Assembly (NCBI GenBank): GCA_050084515.1 | Contig: CM114272.1 | Location: 45,136,001-45,200,000 of the forward strand | Source of the DNA: Blasia pusilla | Lineage: Eukaryota; Marchantiophyta; Marchantiopsida; Blasiales | Length of the DNA stretch: 64,000 nucleotides | Direction of reading: 5' to 3' | In this document: piece after piece, positions 32,777-45,095 of the stretch | Layout: each line of letters begins with the position of its first letter | Position numbering within the stretch: the first letter of the stretch is position 1 | Notes under the pieces: generated by a model | What the model was told of the DNA's origin: nothing | Database searches by the model: none | What the model saw: the letters and a program-made list of their open reading frames with translations, nothing else | Program-made: the position numbers and the translations under genes

Positions 32777-33812
32777 TGGAATTCTGTATTCATTTGTCAT
32801 CCATTGCCATATCCAATCATGCAAGTATAGGTTTAAAGCTAGGGAGCCCATCATGGAAAACAATTGGCACCACAATACCAAAATGAGAATTGTTGAGGTT
32901 CACCCACTCCCAAGTGGCCATGTCTCTAAAGTGTTCATCCCTCATGAGACCTCACTCGGATGCGCATCGAGTACAATGCCAACCTCTCTCTTTGCAGGGA
33001 TTGTAGCCAGCATCATGACCTCCCTTGAATTGCCCCATGATGAATGGTGTCGGCTAAGGACAAACTTTGTGAAATTGGATTGGAGAGAGATTAATTGTCT
33101 CCGTGACGCCACACATGGCATTTTGGAGAATTGGGTAAGAGTTTTGGAGAATTTGAGGTGGACCATCATGAATTCCCAAAGGAATGAACATGGTGTTAAA
33201 TATGTCCACATAGATTGGTTGTCCTTGTCCACCCAGGATGGGATATTGCATAATCCTGACAACCATGATCTATTCCAGAGTAAATTGAGCTCGGCGACTC
33301 TTCTCAGGGAAAAGAAATTTTATTAGAAGAATGTCAGGGAAGGGAAAACCCTCCCAACTGGTGCGCCACCCACTCCACATCCAACCATCTTTGGTTGGGT
33401 GAGGGCAGTATTTGTCCCAGCAAATATATCTTGGTGGAGGTTGACATGGATGAAGAGAAAAATTCTTGAATGTGATGGGCATGTGGATGACATGGTGGAT
33501 AGGAATACCACCCACTTGATTTTCCGATCCTTTTCCAAAGCCTGTGGACATCTTGGAAAGACATAGATTCATTTGCGGGTCTCATCTCAAGGTTTGTATG
33601 TGCTTCATTACAATTGGGTCAAAGAATCCATTGAAGTGGGGCACTTGGTAGAAAGTACTCCACATGACTTGATTGGAAACTGGCCATTGAAGCAACCTTA
33701 CTGGATCAATAAAGTCTTCGGAGACATGGAGGAGCTTACAAATGAGTGGCAAACCACATATGACAAAGAAAAATATTCCATCAGTTTGGATAGTTGCAAA
33801 AGTAGTGCATAG
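32777..33812 (+). pseudogene. BRCT-domain segment downstream of the PHD module
   Basis: An exon-like stretch after a cttgactagg...ttgcag acceptor stays in one frame to the TAG at 33812, with two internal TAG stops (33324-33326 and about 33564). The C-terminal half has BRCT hallmarks: IFGWVRAVFVP, ILECDGHVDDMVDRNTTHLI, then YVLHYNWVKESIEVGHLVES (the Trp-x2-Ser-Ile core). The N-terminal half (HETSLGCASSTMPTSLFAG, LPHDEWCRLRTNFVKLDW) is unassigned. PHD-type fingers with BRCT occur in plant BRCA1/BARD1, but this finger type is different. It is probably a pseudogene. Confidence 0.55.
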
Positions 33813-34065
33813 ACCATGTACTAAGACATGATTTTTTGTATTCAATGTGGGTTTTGTCTCACTGATTTTGCCATAATACCAGGTTGCTCAAATACGACCA
33901 CTTGTAGTGACTACATTCCAAGTTGGCCAATCAATTGTATAAAGGTGGGGATTACGAGCAACCTCACGCAATTTTGTTACCACCCTATGAATATGTAAAT
34001 ACATTTTTTTTATGGTTGATAGTGAGGTGTGGTATCTTTAGAGTTTCATGGATGTCCCACCTAGC

Positions 34066-34133
34066 CCTCCCTATTGGGGGCATAATGCTCATCATTATGC
34101 CTCCCTATTGGGGGCATAATGCTCATCATCATG
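34066..34133. repeat. 34-bp direct tandem duplication
   Basis: The unit cctccctattgggggcataatgctcatcat plus four bases occurs twice head to tail with one difference. It lies just upstream of the transposase remnant. Confidence 0.9.
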
Positions 34134-34199
34134 CAATCCTTCATAGGGCTTCCGACCTAGAAGAGGCAAGTTACCATTACAACATCTAGAATGGATCAG

Positions 34200-35430
34200 A
34201 GCTCATGATTCCAAACTTTGGGATCGGGAGCAAGTCCTAGTGGCACACTCTAGAAGTGCAAGGATGAGATGTCATTGTGTAGCTTGTAATGGGTCTCGCA
34301 CACTAGCCTTGCAGAATGTTTTCATTCACCTTCAGAAACATGGAAGGCATAAAAAAAAAGAGTTTATGGAGTTCTAGGCGATGAGGACTCGTATGATGAA
34401 GAGCGGAGGTTCGCATCGAACATTGCCAGTGCGGCCAAACATGCACAATTTTGGGGACAAGCAATAGGCAACCTTGTTGACCAAGATGCCGGTGAGGAAC
34501 GTAGGTACCACACCTGAGGAGGTTGAAGAAAATAATCCAGATGATGGGGTTGATGCTGAAGGTGACAATGTTGATCATGGGATTGATGTGCAATGAATGG
34601 TCCGTGATATCTTCCAAGATCTTGATGCATTCTATGATGATGTTGAGAGTATGGAAGACATCATTGATGAAGCCCAAGAGAGTGGAGAGGAAGCAAATGA
34701 TATTGGGCAAGAAGAGAGCGAGCAAGGATGGGTGGTTGGGTCGTCTGAAACTATTGCTAATGCATGGAGGCCTTTGTTCCCTGGCTCTAAGTGTACAAAG
34801 TTGGCATATGTACTCATGCTGAATATCTATGGCAATCATGGTGTCCCAATTGTGTTTGTTTCAAGGTTAGTGGCATTCTTGAAGAGAATTGTCATTCCTA
34901 TTAGGAACACGGCTCGTGGCAATAAGTACGAGGCAACTAAATTATTGTCAAGTCTTGGATTGAATTACGGTTCCTTGTCAAGTCTTGGATTGAATTATAG
35001 TTCTTTTGTCAAGTCTTGGATTGAATTATAGTTCTTTTGTCAAGTCTTGGATTGAATTACACTATGGGCTTGTTTATACAAGGTGGATGTTCCCACTGGA
35101 GCATTTTATGAAAGTCTTGAAAGACCACGTCCTGACAAGATACATGCGTGAGGTCAGCATGGCAATGGGTTACATTTCGCACGAGACCTTGGGATATTTG
35201 ACAGAGTATATGGCCGGGTTTAAACATGTGAAGGCCAGGATATAGCAAGTTGAGGAAGATGAAGGAGCGGTAGGTGAAGTTCTTCAAGGCAGAGGTTTCC
35301 CATTGCAGTTTCCGAGGCATATTTGGCAGATGACTCGTGAATATGTGTTGCAAAAAACTAGTGTAATGCAACCATGGTGGAGGTAAGTAAAGGGTTGAAT
35401 GACTCAAGCCTACGTGATGTTGCATTTATC
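34200..35430 (+). pseudogene. CACTA (En/Spm-type) transposase remnant
   Basis: Plant CACTA transposases combine a transposase-associated zinc domain, the Transposase_21 core and DUF4218. Remnants here, in order, are CHCVACNGSRTLALQNVFIH (about 34270), an acidic linker, WRPLFPGSKCTKLAYVLMLN with ARGNKYEATKLLSSLGLNY (Transposase_21 N-terminal, about 34770-34975), and DUF4218 as RWMFPLEHFMKVLKDHV and MAMGYISHETLGYLTEYM (about 35080-35220). The catalytic middle of Transposase_21 is missing. Several stops and frame changes are present, so it is inactive. Confidence 0.78.
34945..35060. repeat. Four tandem 30-31 bp repeats inside the transposase relic
   Basis: The unit ttgtcaagtcttggattgaa followed by about 10 bases occurs four times head to tail, almost unchanged. 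It repeats the SSLGLNY segment of the transposase reading. The near identity of units suggests recent slippage. Confidence 0.95.
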
Positions 35431-36096
35431 CGGGTGATGAATTTTTTTGTATGTCGTCGCTCACCAGATACTGGTCGGCTAATAATGGCATGACGTCTAC
35501 ATGAAATATAATATGGAGAAAAGTGCACATATTGGGGGTGGTGCACGTGTAGGGGGCTTTCCATCATTCACATAATGGATTTGATTGGCAATCCGCGAGC
35601 AATCCTCTGATGTGTATGTACTACTCTGACATATATGTCATGTGTAGATTTTGTGTAGGGTGGATTCTCCAACTACACCAAGGGACCCTATCATGCGGTG
35701 CCAAATAGTCAAGATCGGTTTGGAACTAGCCAATACCTTTATGGACTCGATAATAGCACTCCAAACATGTATGGAAAACCCTAATGGTTAGGGCTAGGAC
35801 CAACTCAAGGAGTGCAAATGACAAAGGGTACATGTAATACCAAGTCACATATATATAGAGAAGTATCTTCCCTATATGGATAATTTCGTCCTCGTGTTTT
35901 CAGTAATTAGTAAGTGACATGACATTAATCTGGCAGAGTCTGTTTATAGGCATGAAGATTTGCAAAGTGGGATGGATGCTTGACTGAAGTGTTTCATATG
36001 TGCAGCAAACTATACAACTCTAGGCTTGAGAAGGGCAAGCGTAGGGACAACATACACACCAAAATCAATGACTAAGACCAATATGCGTGGTGAGGG

Positions 36097-36580
36097 GTGA
36101 AGGTCGGAAAAGTGGGTGAAAACAACTCTGATTGGATCACCACAACTTTAGAAGGAAAGAATAGGTGGCATGCAAATTTTAGAGCGGAGGTGTTGCGATG
36201 GCTTGACATCTCCATTGTGATTTTTTCAGACCAACACTCTAGTGATTGGAATTTAGTGTTGAGTGGTATTGCTGCTAGATGGGAATATAATGGAAACGAT
36301 GGCAATGGAGTGGTTGTTCCATGTTTGGAGGAATATGCACAACAAATACTCAAAACGGAGAGATTTAGATTACGTCGGACGTGGAAAGAAGCTGGAGGAG
36401 GCCAAAAAGTAGACCTCATGTAGACCCCAAACAATGGGGGAGATTTCTAACGCACTTCATGAGTGAGAGTACAAAGACAAAGAGTGAGAAGGTGTCCAAA
36501 GCACGGGCAACGGTGACCAATCAAAACCCTGCGGGAAGAAAAGGGAATGCACCAATTGCAGAGCGCCACGTATGAATAAA
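36097..36580 (+). pseudogene. CACTA second-ORF (Transposase_24-like) remnant
   Basis: A frame at 36097-36423 begins MKVGKVGENNSDWITTTLEG. The overlapping frame 36381-36575 reads HVDPKQWGRFLTHFMSESTK then KARATVTNQNPAGRKGNAPI. The latter fits the W...W.....K..S..NK.NR......h..Gs pattern of the plant Transposase_24 family found with CACTA elements. Position, strand and spacing after the transposase agree. The frameshift shows decay. Confidence 0.5.
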
Positions 36581-36915
36581 ATTGAAGGACCCATCTTTAA
36601 TTTCTACTACCATCATATAGTTTTGCCTTGGGCCGCTGTTTGATATACTAAACTTGGTTGGTGTAACATGTCTTATAGAGAAAAGAGACGGGGCAAACCC
36701 CTACTAAGGCGCACGTGCTTGAGGAGGCAAAGAACCAAAGGAGTCATGGTGCAACTACAGTGTCCAAGTTGATATTTGCATCTGGTTGCTATAGAGTTGA
36801 GGTGACTCTAGTGTATTTTTAGTACATGTCTGTTGATATAGGCTGAGATCATGGTCTTATGTTTCATCCTACAGGATCATGTGAGCTGACATAGAAAACA
36901 TCCCGATCAAAGTCC

Positions 36916-37830
36916 ATGGAGGAGTTGTTGCCTGAGTCTGTGACCTACATAATTGATTGCATGGATGCATTCTCCAGCAGCTTGGATGTGCTAGAGGCAA
37001 GCATACAAACTACTTTTGCTAATCAACAAGAGAACTTCACAAAGTTGATGGAATTGACTTCCATGAGCTTGAGAAAGGACCATGAGGACATAAGGGGTTC
37101 CAGGGAGAGATCTGAAATTCCAAGAGTTGTATCCTCTCCTCATGGAGTTAGTGATCTAGACCCTACTCGTAGTGGAGCACCTGCCTCTATGCCGTGAGTG
37201 TATCCTCTCCTCATCCAATCACTGGACCACGTTCAAGGGAGAGTGCACCCTCTCCAAAGTTGGTCACTATTGTGCCTTCATCTCCAATTCTTCCACAGGT
37301 TGCCAAGGGTGTTCATACAGTAAGAGGACTAGATACAATTGTTGGCATTGCACCAACTAGTCCAAAGAAAAAGGGAGGCACAAAAGAGATTAATGCTACT
37401 GTGTTTGCAAGTGACCCTTTGAGTTCAGGTATGTGAGTTTAGAGTGATGTTGTGCACTTTAATTTGAAGTTGCTGAAGAATCATGATCTATTTGAAAGGG
37501 TGGTTAAAGTTTCCTATTAATTGGGATTGTAGAGAGCACAAATGAGGCCCTGACAATTCTAGGAAAACGCTAGGGTAGGACATCGCGGAGATGAAATTTG
37601 GAGGCCACTAAATTTTCAGAGGAGAATGAGGACAGTGCAGGGATGGTAGGGAGTGGTGGACCAATGGAGTTGGATCATTTGGATCTTCTGCAAAAGCCAA
37701 TGGTGGCGAGAAGAGAGACACTCAAGAAGAGGACCCGAGAGGCTACCAAGCTGGCGGTGAAATCTGTTGTGCCTCCGTTGCAAGAGTTGACGTCACGTGA
37801 GAACCCCTCTATGGTTGTAGGTTAGGGCAT
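36916..37830 (+). other. Short ORFs of unknown function, CACTA-associated
   Basis: Open frames at 36916-37197 (MEELLPESVTYIIDCMDAFS, predicted helical), 37194-37436 and 37598-37825 (basic: KKRTREATKLAVKSVVPP) lie on the same strand before the CACTA terminus. They could be the distal part of the second CACTA ORF or of a carried gene. I recognise no domain. Confidence 0.3.
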
Positions 37831-37999
37831 CTTGCATGATGGTTGTTCTACTTTCCATGGACGTGATATTGCACATGGGAATTCTGTTCTATATTTGAGA
37901 GAGGTCTGCAAGAAGAAATATGTATTGTCATTTCTAAATATGGTTGACGATCCACCGCAGAGATTTCCCTTGATAGTGTAGTGTTAAGGCCATTTCATC

Positions 38000-38360
38000 T
38001 TGTTATGCCTTCTCAAAATTAGGGGCACCTTTGTCTTGTATATATATTTTTTGAGTGTGGCCATCCTAGTCTTATAAATTCTTAATTTTGAGCTATTCAG
38101 AGGGGATTTTTTAGATGCTAAGGCATTCAGAAGTGGGTTTTTGTACTCACTAGTAGAGGAACCTTCCCTTTGACAACAAGTTTTGAGTGTGGCCATTTCC
38201 ATGTACTTGTAACTTTTGTACTCAAAAGTAGAGTGACTTGATGTTTGTGTTTTAGTTTTGAGTGTGGCAAATGAGATGTATTTGGATTTTTATGTCTCAA
38301 TTTTGAGTATATCAGAGGGGGAGTTTGTACTCAGAAGTAGAGGAACTCAGACTTCCGATT
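38000..38360. repeat. Degenerate tandem repeats of about 80-120 bp
   Basis: Phrases ttttgagtgtggccat, gtactcaaaagtagag and tcagaggggga/tttt recur three to four times with variable spacing (for example 38050, 38180, 38260 and 38310). No coding sequence is visible. It may be part of the subterminal region of the CACTA element ending at 39389. Confidence 0.5.
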
Positions 38361-38939
38361 TTATGTTCTTCCATTGATGAGCGAAATTGAAATGAACTTG
38401 GGCCTGATTTTAATGTGAGTCTCCATTTTTCATAGAAAGCATCATTCAATATTCACTAGGCATTCTTCTGATGTAAGTATATAGTCCATTTGAGGGTGAA
38501 TGGATATACTTTGTAGCTTTGGACCTATGGCCATACTGGGATGTAAGAAGCATTTGCTATCTCTAGATTTCAATAGACAAGGATTTCTAACTGTGAAAAC
38601 TGATCAGATGCTACGATAGGTGTGGGTTGGTACATGAGTAATGTGCTTGTATGTTTTCATATGATTCTGGTAGCATTAGGACTGTACTTAGAGCAAAATG
38701 GCATCTCGATTGCATGAATGTAAGAGAAGTAGTGATAGGTGTAGGGAGGATAGGATGGAAGGAGCGGTTCATATGTAGGGGTTATCATGGATACAAAATG
38801 GATTTAAATGCCAATTTCATGTACATATTTCTGTCAGAAATAAAGCAAGCCTGTCATACATAATGAGTGGCTATACTTGTTTGTGTTACTTTATTTGCAT
38901 ATTGTTTGTTAGTGAATAGGATTGTAAATGACATGGACA

Positions 38940-39389
38940 AGTCATTTTAATGACTCACAATCATTCTTTTGCGACGCATGAAGTCATTATTTGTTACTTA
39001 GAGTAGTCATTCAAAGTCACTCTTAATGACTCGTCTAGTCATTCTTTATGACTCATCTAGTCATTTTTTCTGACTCGTCTAGTCGCTCTATATGACTCGC
39101 CTAGTCACTCTTTATGAATAGATGAGTCATTCTATATGACTCGTCGAGTCATTTTTTATGACTTCGTCTAGTCATAAACAATGACTAGGTGAAGTCATAT
39201 TTAGTGACTATGTTGAGTATAAAAAATGAGACTCAGATATGACTACCCTCGGTTTCAGTAACAACTTATACGACTAGAAGTAGTTTTTATTACTATAGTC
39301 TGGTTAAGTAATTACTAAGTCTCATAGGCCCGGTTTGAGCAACATCTAATCATTTTTTGAGTCGTCCAAAGGGGGGTTTTGTAGTAGTG
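38940..39389 (-). mobile_element. CACTA element terminus with subterminal repeats
   Basis: The stretch ends ggggttttgtagtagtg (39373-39389). Read inward this is CACTACTACAAAACCCC, a typical plant CACTA terminal sequence. Internal to it are about ten irregular 20-22 bp iterations of the dyad-like motif gactcgtctagtcat on both strands, the organisation of transposase-binding subterminal repeats. It is probably the right end of the element carrying the transposase at 34.2-36.6 kb. The matching left end was not found. Confidence 0.7.
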
Positions 39390-42300
39390 TGTGGACCTAG
39401 ACTTTGTCCATATGCAAGTTTTTTGGACTACCTAGGAAGTTTGTCCCAAGTCTAAGAAGACTTTTCCGTGTTGGAAGTGATCGGTTAGGAAGTGTTGAGC
39501 TTTTTGGATAACTCAAGTTGAGAACTTGAGAAGATGTATGGCTGGTTGAACCAAAAATTTGCTAACATGAGTGTGTTTGGATGTAGATCAATGAGGAGAG
39601 TACAATCTACTAAATGTACGCTTCCGCAATATAACAGATTGATGTTCAAGAGGAGTAGGTTCACGATATTTGAGATGAAGCTAGGGGAAGGACTCTACAA
39701 CGCTTGTGCACATAGGTCACTCCTTAGTTCTTGACCTATAATAGTGGGTCAAGGATCATTTGTGGAATAGAAATCAACTTTATTCATATTAGGAACTTAC
39801 CCAAAAGAATCAGTACCTCAATATGGCTCCAAATGAGACCAAAATAGGGGCAAATCTGCTCTCTGAAGTTACCCTAGTCCCCAAAATGTTATCTTGGACC
39901 TCTTCATGCTATCCTCTAACCTCCTTAAAGGCATCACATTGATACTTGTCGAAAGATGTGACATCTAGATCAGATGTCGCTTTGCACCTCTTGATCCTTA
40001 TCCATCGGATCATGGAATCCCTGGATCCGGTGTAACTTTGACACCTCTGAATCTTTATCCAATGTCTCTTTACCAACTTTGGAGTTTTACTCTTTCATGG
40101 GGTCCTAAAATATTTCTTACTTTCCCTTAACCCAAGCTATCATTTTGACAAATCTTGGTCCGTTTCAATAATTTTTCTAGTACGTTTGTCTATATCTGGT
40201 GTGTTGGAACTGCATTCTCAAAAGTTTTCCAACAATACCCTAATGATTCCAAATGAACTTGCTATGACCTCAAATGTGGAAAGCTACCAAATGCTCAATC
40301 AAATTCCAAGCTAGATTACATCCTTCTTGGAATCTAAGTGTTGTGAGATTTGAACCCTTCTCAAGTTCCACTTTGCGTTTGTTCATGCTTTTCCATATTA
40401 CAACCGTCATCATTCGAGATGCCCATTAAGAAATGCCCACTTCTATAACTCAAGTCTTGTTATTGAGACTCCTACGCATTTCCCTCATAGTGTAAGCCCA
40501 CTAGGGTTGTGATGTTCCACATTGACATGCATTTGGGTATGAGATCCACAACACATCTAAACATATATCCAATGCAATGGCCCTTACTTGTAGTAAGTTG
40601 TCAAACCTCAAAGGTAGGGCTACAAACAAGTGCAACATGCACAACATGTCAAGATCGAAGGCCTTATGGAGCATAAAAAGTTGATGATGGATGGGAGAAG
40701 TCTAGGGATGGTTTTGGAAGGAAAAGTCTCCAAGTAAAGGAAGGGAGAAGGAAGGGGAGGCATATGCTAGAGCACAATCTAAATCTACCAATATACCATC
40801 ATCTAGGGTGCCTACGAGATAGAGAGATAGAAGTGTCAAAGCTCGCAGTCCTGGTTAGAGAGGTAGGCAAACTCATGGGAAAAGAGAGGCTCTTCCCCTA
40901 TTCCTCTAGTACCTGTATCTAATAGTAATGAGAAGGAGAAGTCCAATAAATCATTTGCAGGAGTTGTCAACACCGTCCCACACGCAATGGTGGCAACGAT
41001 AGAATCAAATGCAGAGTTTCTGCCTTCTATTAAAAAACGACCACAACAATGATATGAGGACTACCATCATGCTTGCGCTATGCGCGTGTGAAAATCATCC
41101 GTCAGGAAAAACATCTCCTTAATTTAGCTCATCTTTAATTTAGCTCTTCTCTTATGTTAGTTTAGATATTCCGTTACACGTGAGAGGGCAAAAAGTACAC
41201 CGGAGTACTATATAGATTGATGAGTACTTTTCGACTCTGATGTCGACCCAATGTTTGCAGCGTGTGCAAGAGGTGGTACTTCTCATCTCCCCTGCTATAC
41301 TATTGACATACTTTCTGTATATCTTCATTCTCCAAAGATACTTTCAGTACTGGGGTTGTCAAAAGTAATATGATTAGTGGAATGGATAAATAGACAGGCC
41401 ATCTTCAACACTAGGTGCAATGGTTATGGAGATTGTTCGGGTGAGAGTTGGAATGAGAAGCTACAGAAAAATGCATGTGAGAAAATGCAGCTTTGAAGAT
41501 CTCCATCGACCACTAAGATACGGACCATCTTGGCGTGTATCAAGAGCACACTTCTCAATTGAGAATAGTATTCCTTCACTCTGTACGAGATTGCCTGACA
41601 TTTATCTATATTTTTTAGATTCTACTTTGGGAGACACCAATGGTTTGGAAAAGGAAATTGGTTTGTGATGGGGAGAATGGGCCGGTTGCTTGACATTGCC
41701 AAACATGTTCTTCAGCACATTATGCAGGCACAGCAAGGTCGTCAGAACTGTTTAATTGAGGAGCCACAAAGCCCACCAATTGAGTTGGATCATGTTCAGC
41801 ACTAAATTCAGCAGTTTGTGCCTCCAGACATTGTGGCAACCACTCTGGCTTTTCTTCAGTACCTGTTGTTCAATCTTGTTTGGGGGGTGGGGTACCAGAT
41901 CGTCCACACTGCAGAGCAGAGTGTAGAAGCACGACTTTGGTATTCAAAATTCAGCAAAAGCAGATGAGTGGAGCAATACACGATTAAACAACAGCCATTG
42001 GATGATTGGAAGGAATGAAATAAGGAGACCGGGGCATGACCGCAGATTCACGAGCAGCTCTGGGGCATTGTCGCGTGTTCCCATTGAGCAGTATGTGAAC
42101 TGGGTCCACGATCAGATACCTGAGATAACCTGCGGGTGGGTGGGAACTCTTTCACCATCTCCGCACCTGGTGAGTGTTCCTTTCTCCTCTGTCCTTTTGG
42201 GCAGGGAGATGCAGGCGTGGTGCCGGTAGAGGTGTCTGTTCTCTCGTATCACAGGGAGACAAATTGGGAGGATCTCCTCTTTCCAGAGAAAGGAAGCATA

Positions 42301-43480
42301 AGAGGAAGGTCAGATTGAGCTGCAAATTTTCATTGGACGTCTTGCTACTGCTCTTATGTGTCGTCCGTTGTCTATAATTTGGCTCCTTACTATTGCTCTT
42401 ATGTCTGAATAGCGCAGTTGAAATTGATTTTTGCGTTCTCTGTGAGATAATTCGAGCGTAAGAGATATCAAGCCAAGTAGAAAGTGAGTGTAGTTTGTCT
42501 CCTCGCCTTACCTGTAGTCAACCGGAAGAAAATGAAATTGTTTCATGGTTCAGTGCGAAATCGGGAAATTTTCCTGCTCCAATTCCTCCATTCTGTCAAT
42601 GAATGTTCAATTCCTCTGTTCTATCAATGAACGTGTGAATTCTGTCCTTCAAGAAATATACCTGCTTGGGGTCGCATTTCTGTCAAGGCATGTTTTGCCG
42701 CATGTTCATCAATTCCTCCGTTCTGTCAAGGCACGAGGCACCCTCTAACGGACGGAAAAGAAAATCTTGACCTCTACCACAGCTGGTTCCTTTGAAATGC
42801 CACACCGGATATAACGGATTCGAATCCGTTATGGCGAAGACGCCGCCCCTATCTTACTCCTAAAAATTTTGGATGTGAAATATGAGGAGCGAAATATGAC
42901 CACCCCAACCTAAAAAAGAAGTGAGATACAGGATGCGAATCCACCTCTTCTAATTCCGTATCGCCCATGGGAGGGTACGATCGTGGATATTGTTTTCGTA
43001 TGACGTGGATCGACATCGGGTGAAACATCCGGTGAACCCGGTCCCGACTCCCATGTGTTCTGGATTATTCGCGTTCTCCTTTAAAGTTCGCGAATGTGGA
43101 AGTTGGGCCAGCTGGACGCGTCGGGAAGTTGAGAAGGTGGCAGGATCTTGGGGAATCGTTTAGCGTAACGACTCGAACTCGGGGGGAAGGACTGGAGCTT
43201 CTGGAAACAGTTTCTTGTGCTGCACCGCAGGTGTCAGGGTGCTACAAGCTCCGCCACTCTGTCCGAAGAATACATTATACGACAAACATATCTTGATATT
43301 CACTATCGCACCCGCAATCGAAGTATGCCAGTGTGCTCACAAAGAGATTTCTCAAGACTTTGCACAATTTTCGGGGTCTAATTTGGAGCTCTACAACCGG
43401 CCGCGTAAGCCGAACATTCGAGATCTGATTTGTAGCAAATAAGGTGATATTGCAGGTCGTTCCTGGATATTATCACCCCA
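39390..43480. other. No confident gene; scattered exon-like and ORF1-like traces
   Basis: Around 40640-41030 a plus frame reads RAQSKSTNIPSSRVPTR and EKSNKSFAGVVNTVPHAMVA, somewhat like a LINE ORF1, but stops abound. Around 41660-41960 a frame includes VPPDIVATTLAFLQYLLFNL. Around 42002-42170 a frame ends before gtgagtgttcc, a plausible donor. None can be named. From 42780 to 43480 the sequence is the upstream region of the small HSP gene. Confidence 0.35.
43199..43206 (+). promoter_or_regulatory. Possible minimal heat-shock element
   Basis: TTCTGGAA carries two inverted nGAAn units at the spacing used by heat-shock factors, about 290 bp upstream of the small HSP start codon. A third unit at the correct 5-bp phase is not present (the next TTTC is offset), so the site is weak evidence only. 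Confidence 0.3.
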
Positions 43481-43489
43481 CAAATTGCC

Positions 43490-44220
43490 ATGGCAATGAC
43501 ACCATTCCGAGACGGGCCCGGTAGCGCCCGGAGCATCGCAAGGAGCCTAATGGACGCGAGCAGCAGCATTTTCTCGAAGCCGTTCGATCTTTGGGATCCC
43601 ATGGAACATTTCAACAACTCCTTGGGAGACGACGGTCCGATGCGATCACTCTTCCAAGACGTGCGTGCGATCGCCGGCACGAAGGTGGATTGGAAAGAGA
43701 CTAACGATGCTCATGTGTTCAAGGCGGACTTGCCCGGTATGCGCTGTGGATTTGATAATTATTTTCCTAATGTCCGGCTTTCCGGAATCTTTCACCCCTG
43801 TTCAACCCCTGTACACATCCTCTATTCGAGTAACGAATTCTGACAGTTGTCGAAAGTTTTGAGCGTTTGTCAAGTACTTTTTGGAAGCCAGGAATTTGCA
43901 AGTTTGCGAACCGGGCGTTTGAATTCGGTTTTCTCACGACTGGTTTCCCAGGATTGAATAAGGACGATGTGAAATTGACAGTAGAAGATGGCCGCATTCT
44001 GCAAATTTCTGGAGAGCGAAGCAGGGAAAAAGAGGAGAAATCAGACACTTGGCATCGGGTGGAACGCTCCCATGGCCGATTCCTGAGGCGTTTCCAGCTG
44101 CCTGATAATGCGAATATTGATAATATTCAGGCCAAGGTGGAGAGCGGAGTACTGACTGTTACAGTGGCCAAATCTACACAAGACCAAAAACCTCACCATC
44201 GCTCTATTGAGATCAAATGA
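43490..44220 (+). CDS. Class I-type small heat-shock protein (HSP20), two exons
   Basis: This is an ATP-independent chaperone that forms oligomers and holds unfolding proteins, probably in the cytosol. Exon 1 is 43490-43736 and exon 2 is 43952-44220. The GT-AG intron splits a Gly codon, giving 171 aa. The N-terminal arm is variable ([16 protein letters not shown]). The alpha-crystallin domain runs from [17 protein letters not shown] through [20 protein letters not shown] and [20 protein letters not shown] to [11 protein letters not shown], and the tail contains SIEIK (I-x-I motif). Most angiosperm class I genes have no intron. A longer intron-retaining reading ends quickly at a stop. The frame is intact. 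Confidence 0.93.
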
Positions 44221-45095
44221 GCGTCGGATTTGGTCCGTAGAGTCTCGGACGCCGGGTGGATTCACGACCCTGATGAAGCTGGTTCGAGTTGGTGAACGTG
44301 CACATTACGTCTCAAGTGTCACAAACGAGGATTTCAGGCATATCATAAATACACAAGTAGATCTTAGGTTCACAAATATCTTGAGGAAGACAGACCATAG
44401 CTAGGAAAGGTAATATCGTCTTACCTCGGGCTACTGTCACTATCGATTGTACATGTCAATTTCGATTATTCCTCGACATTGTTAAAAACTTTGAAAATAT
44501 TTAATACCAATCCCTCGGAGGTTCCTCCTTCTGCTTGAAAATTCGGTTTCACATCTAATTTCCATCCCTTCCTTGAGCGTTAATGCTGAGAAGTGATAAA
44601 TGCAAAATTACTTATCTCTATTCCAATGGACGGTTTATATTATTTTTACGGCCCCAAATAATAATGGGAATTTTTTTAACAACTTTTTGTGGCGGTGCCA
44701 CAATTGTAGTCATTTCCAACATTAAAATTTAATGAAAGGTATAGCCTTAAAGGGTAAGGAAAATTCTTTATTTATTGAAGGTGATGGGGTAAGGAGCTCG
44801 ATCGCACACTACTTTTCACTCCATGGCACAAGAGCGAGGAAGAACGTTTTTTAAGGAGAAACATTTTCTTTTCTTGTTGCCTTGTATCACATGTCACCAA
44901 AGTTTACAAACTAAGAAGTCACTCAATAATAATACAGATTATAATGGATAACAAGATTAAAGAAAATAATAATAAGAAAATTAATGGGAAAAAAATGGGA
45001 AATGAGATAAAATATTAGCTGGTTCATATCATATCAGGAGAGAAAATCAATTTGAATGGAAAAAGGAGAGTATTTTTTATTAATGATTTAATTAA
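44221..45095. other. AT-rich intergenic DNA, no gene seen
   Basis: Beyond the HSP20 stop codon the sequence contains short frames only and becomes strongly A/T-rich from about 44880. No recognisable element was found until the Helitron-like end at 45096. Confidence 0.45.

Noticed and set aside
38940-39370. A CRISPR-like array of about 20-bp repeats
   Set aside because: Spacers are absent or irregular, motifs occur on both strands, and the setting is a plant CACTA terminus.
43738-43843. A longer reading of the small HSP through the intron
   Set aside because: It stops within about 35 codons. Splicing restores the conserved alpha-crystallin domain exactly.
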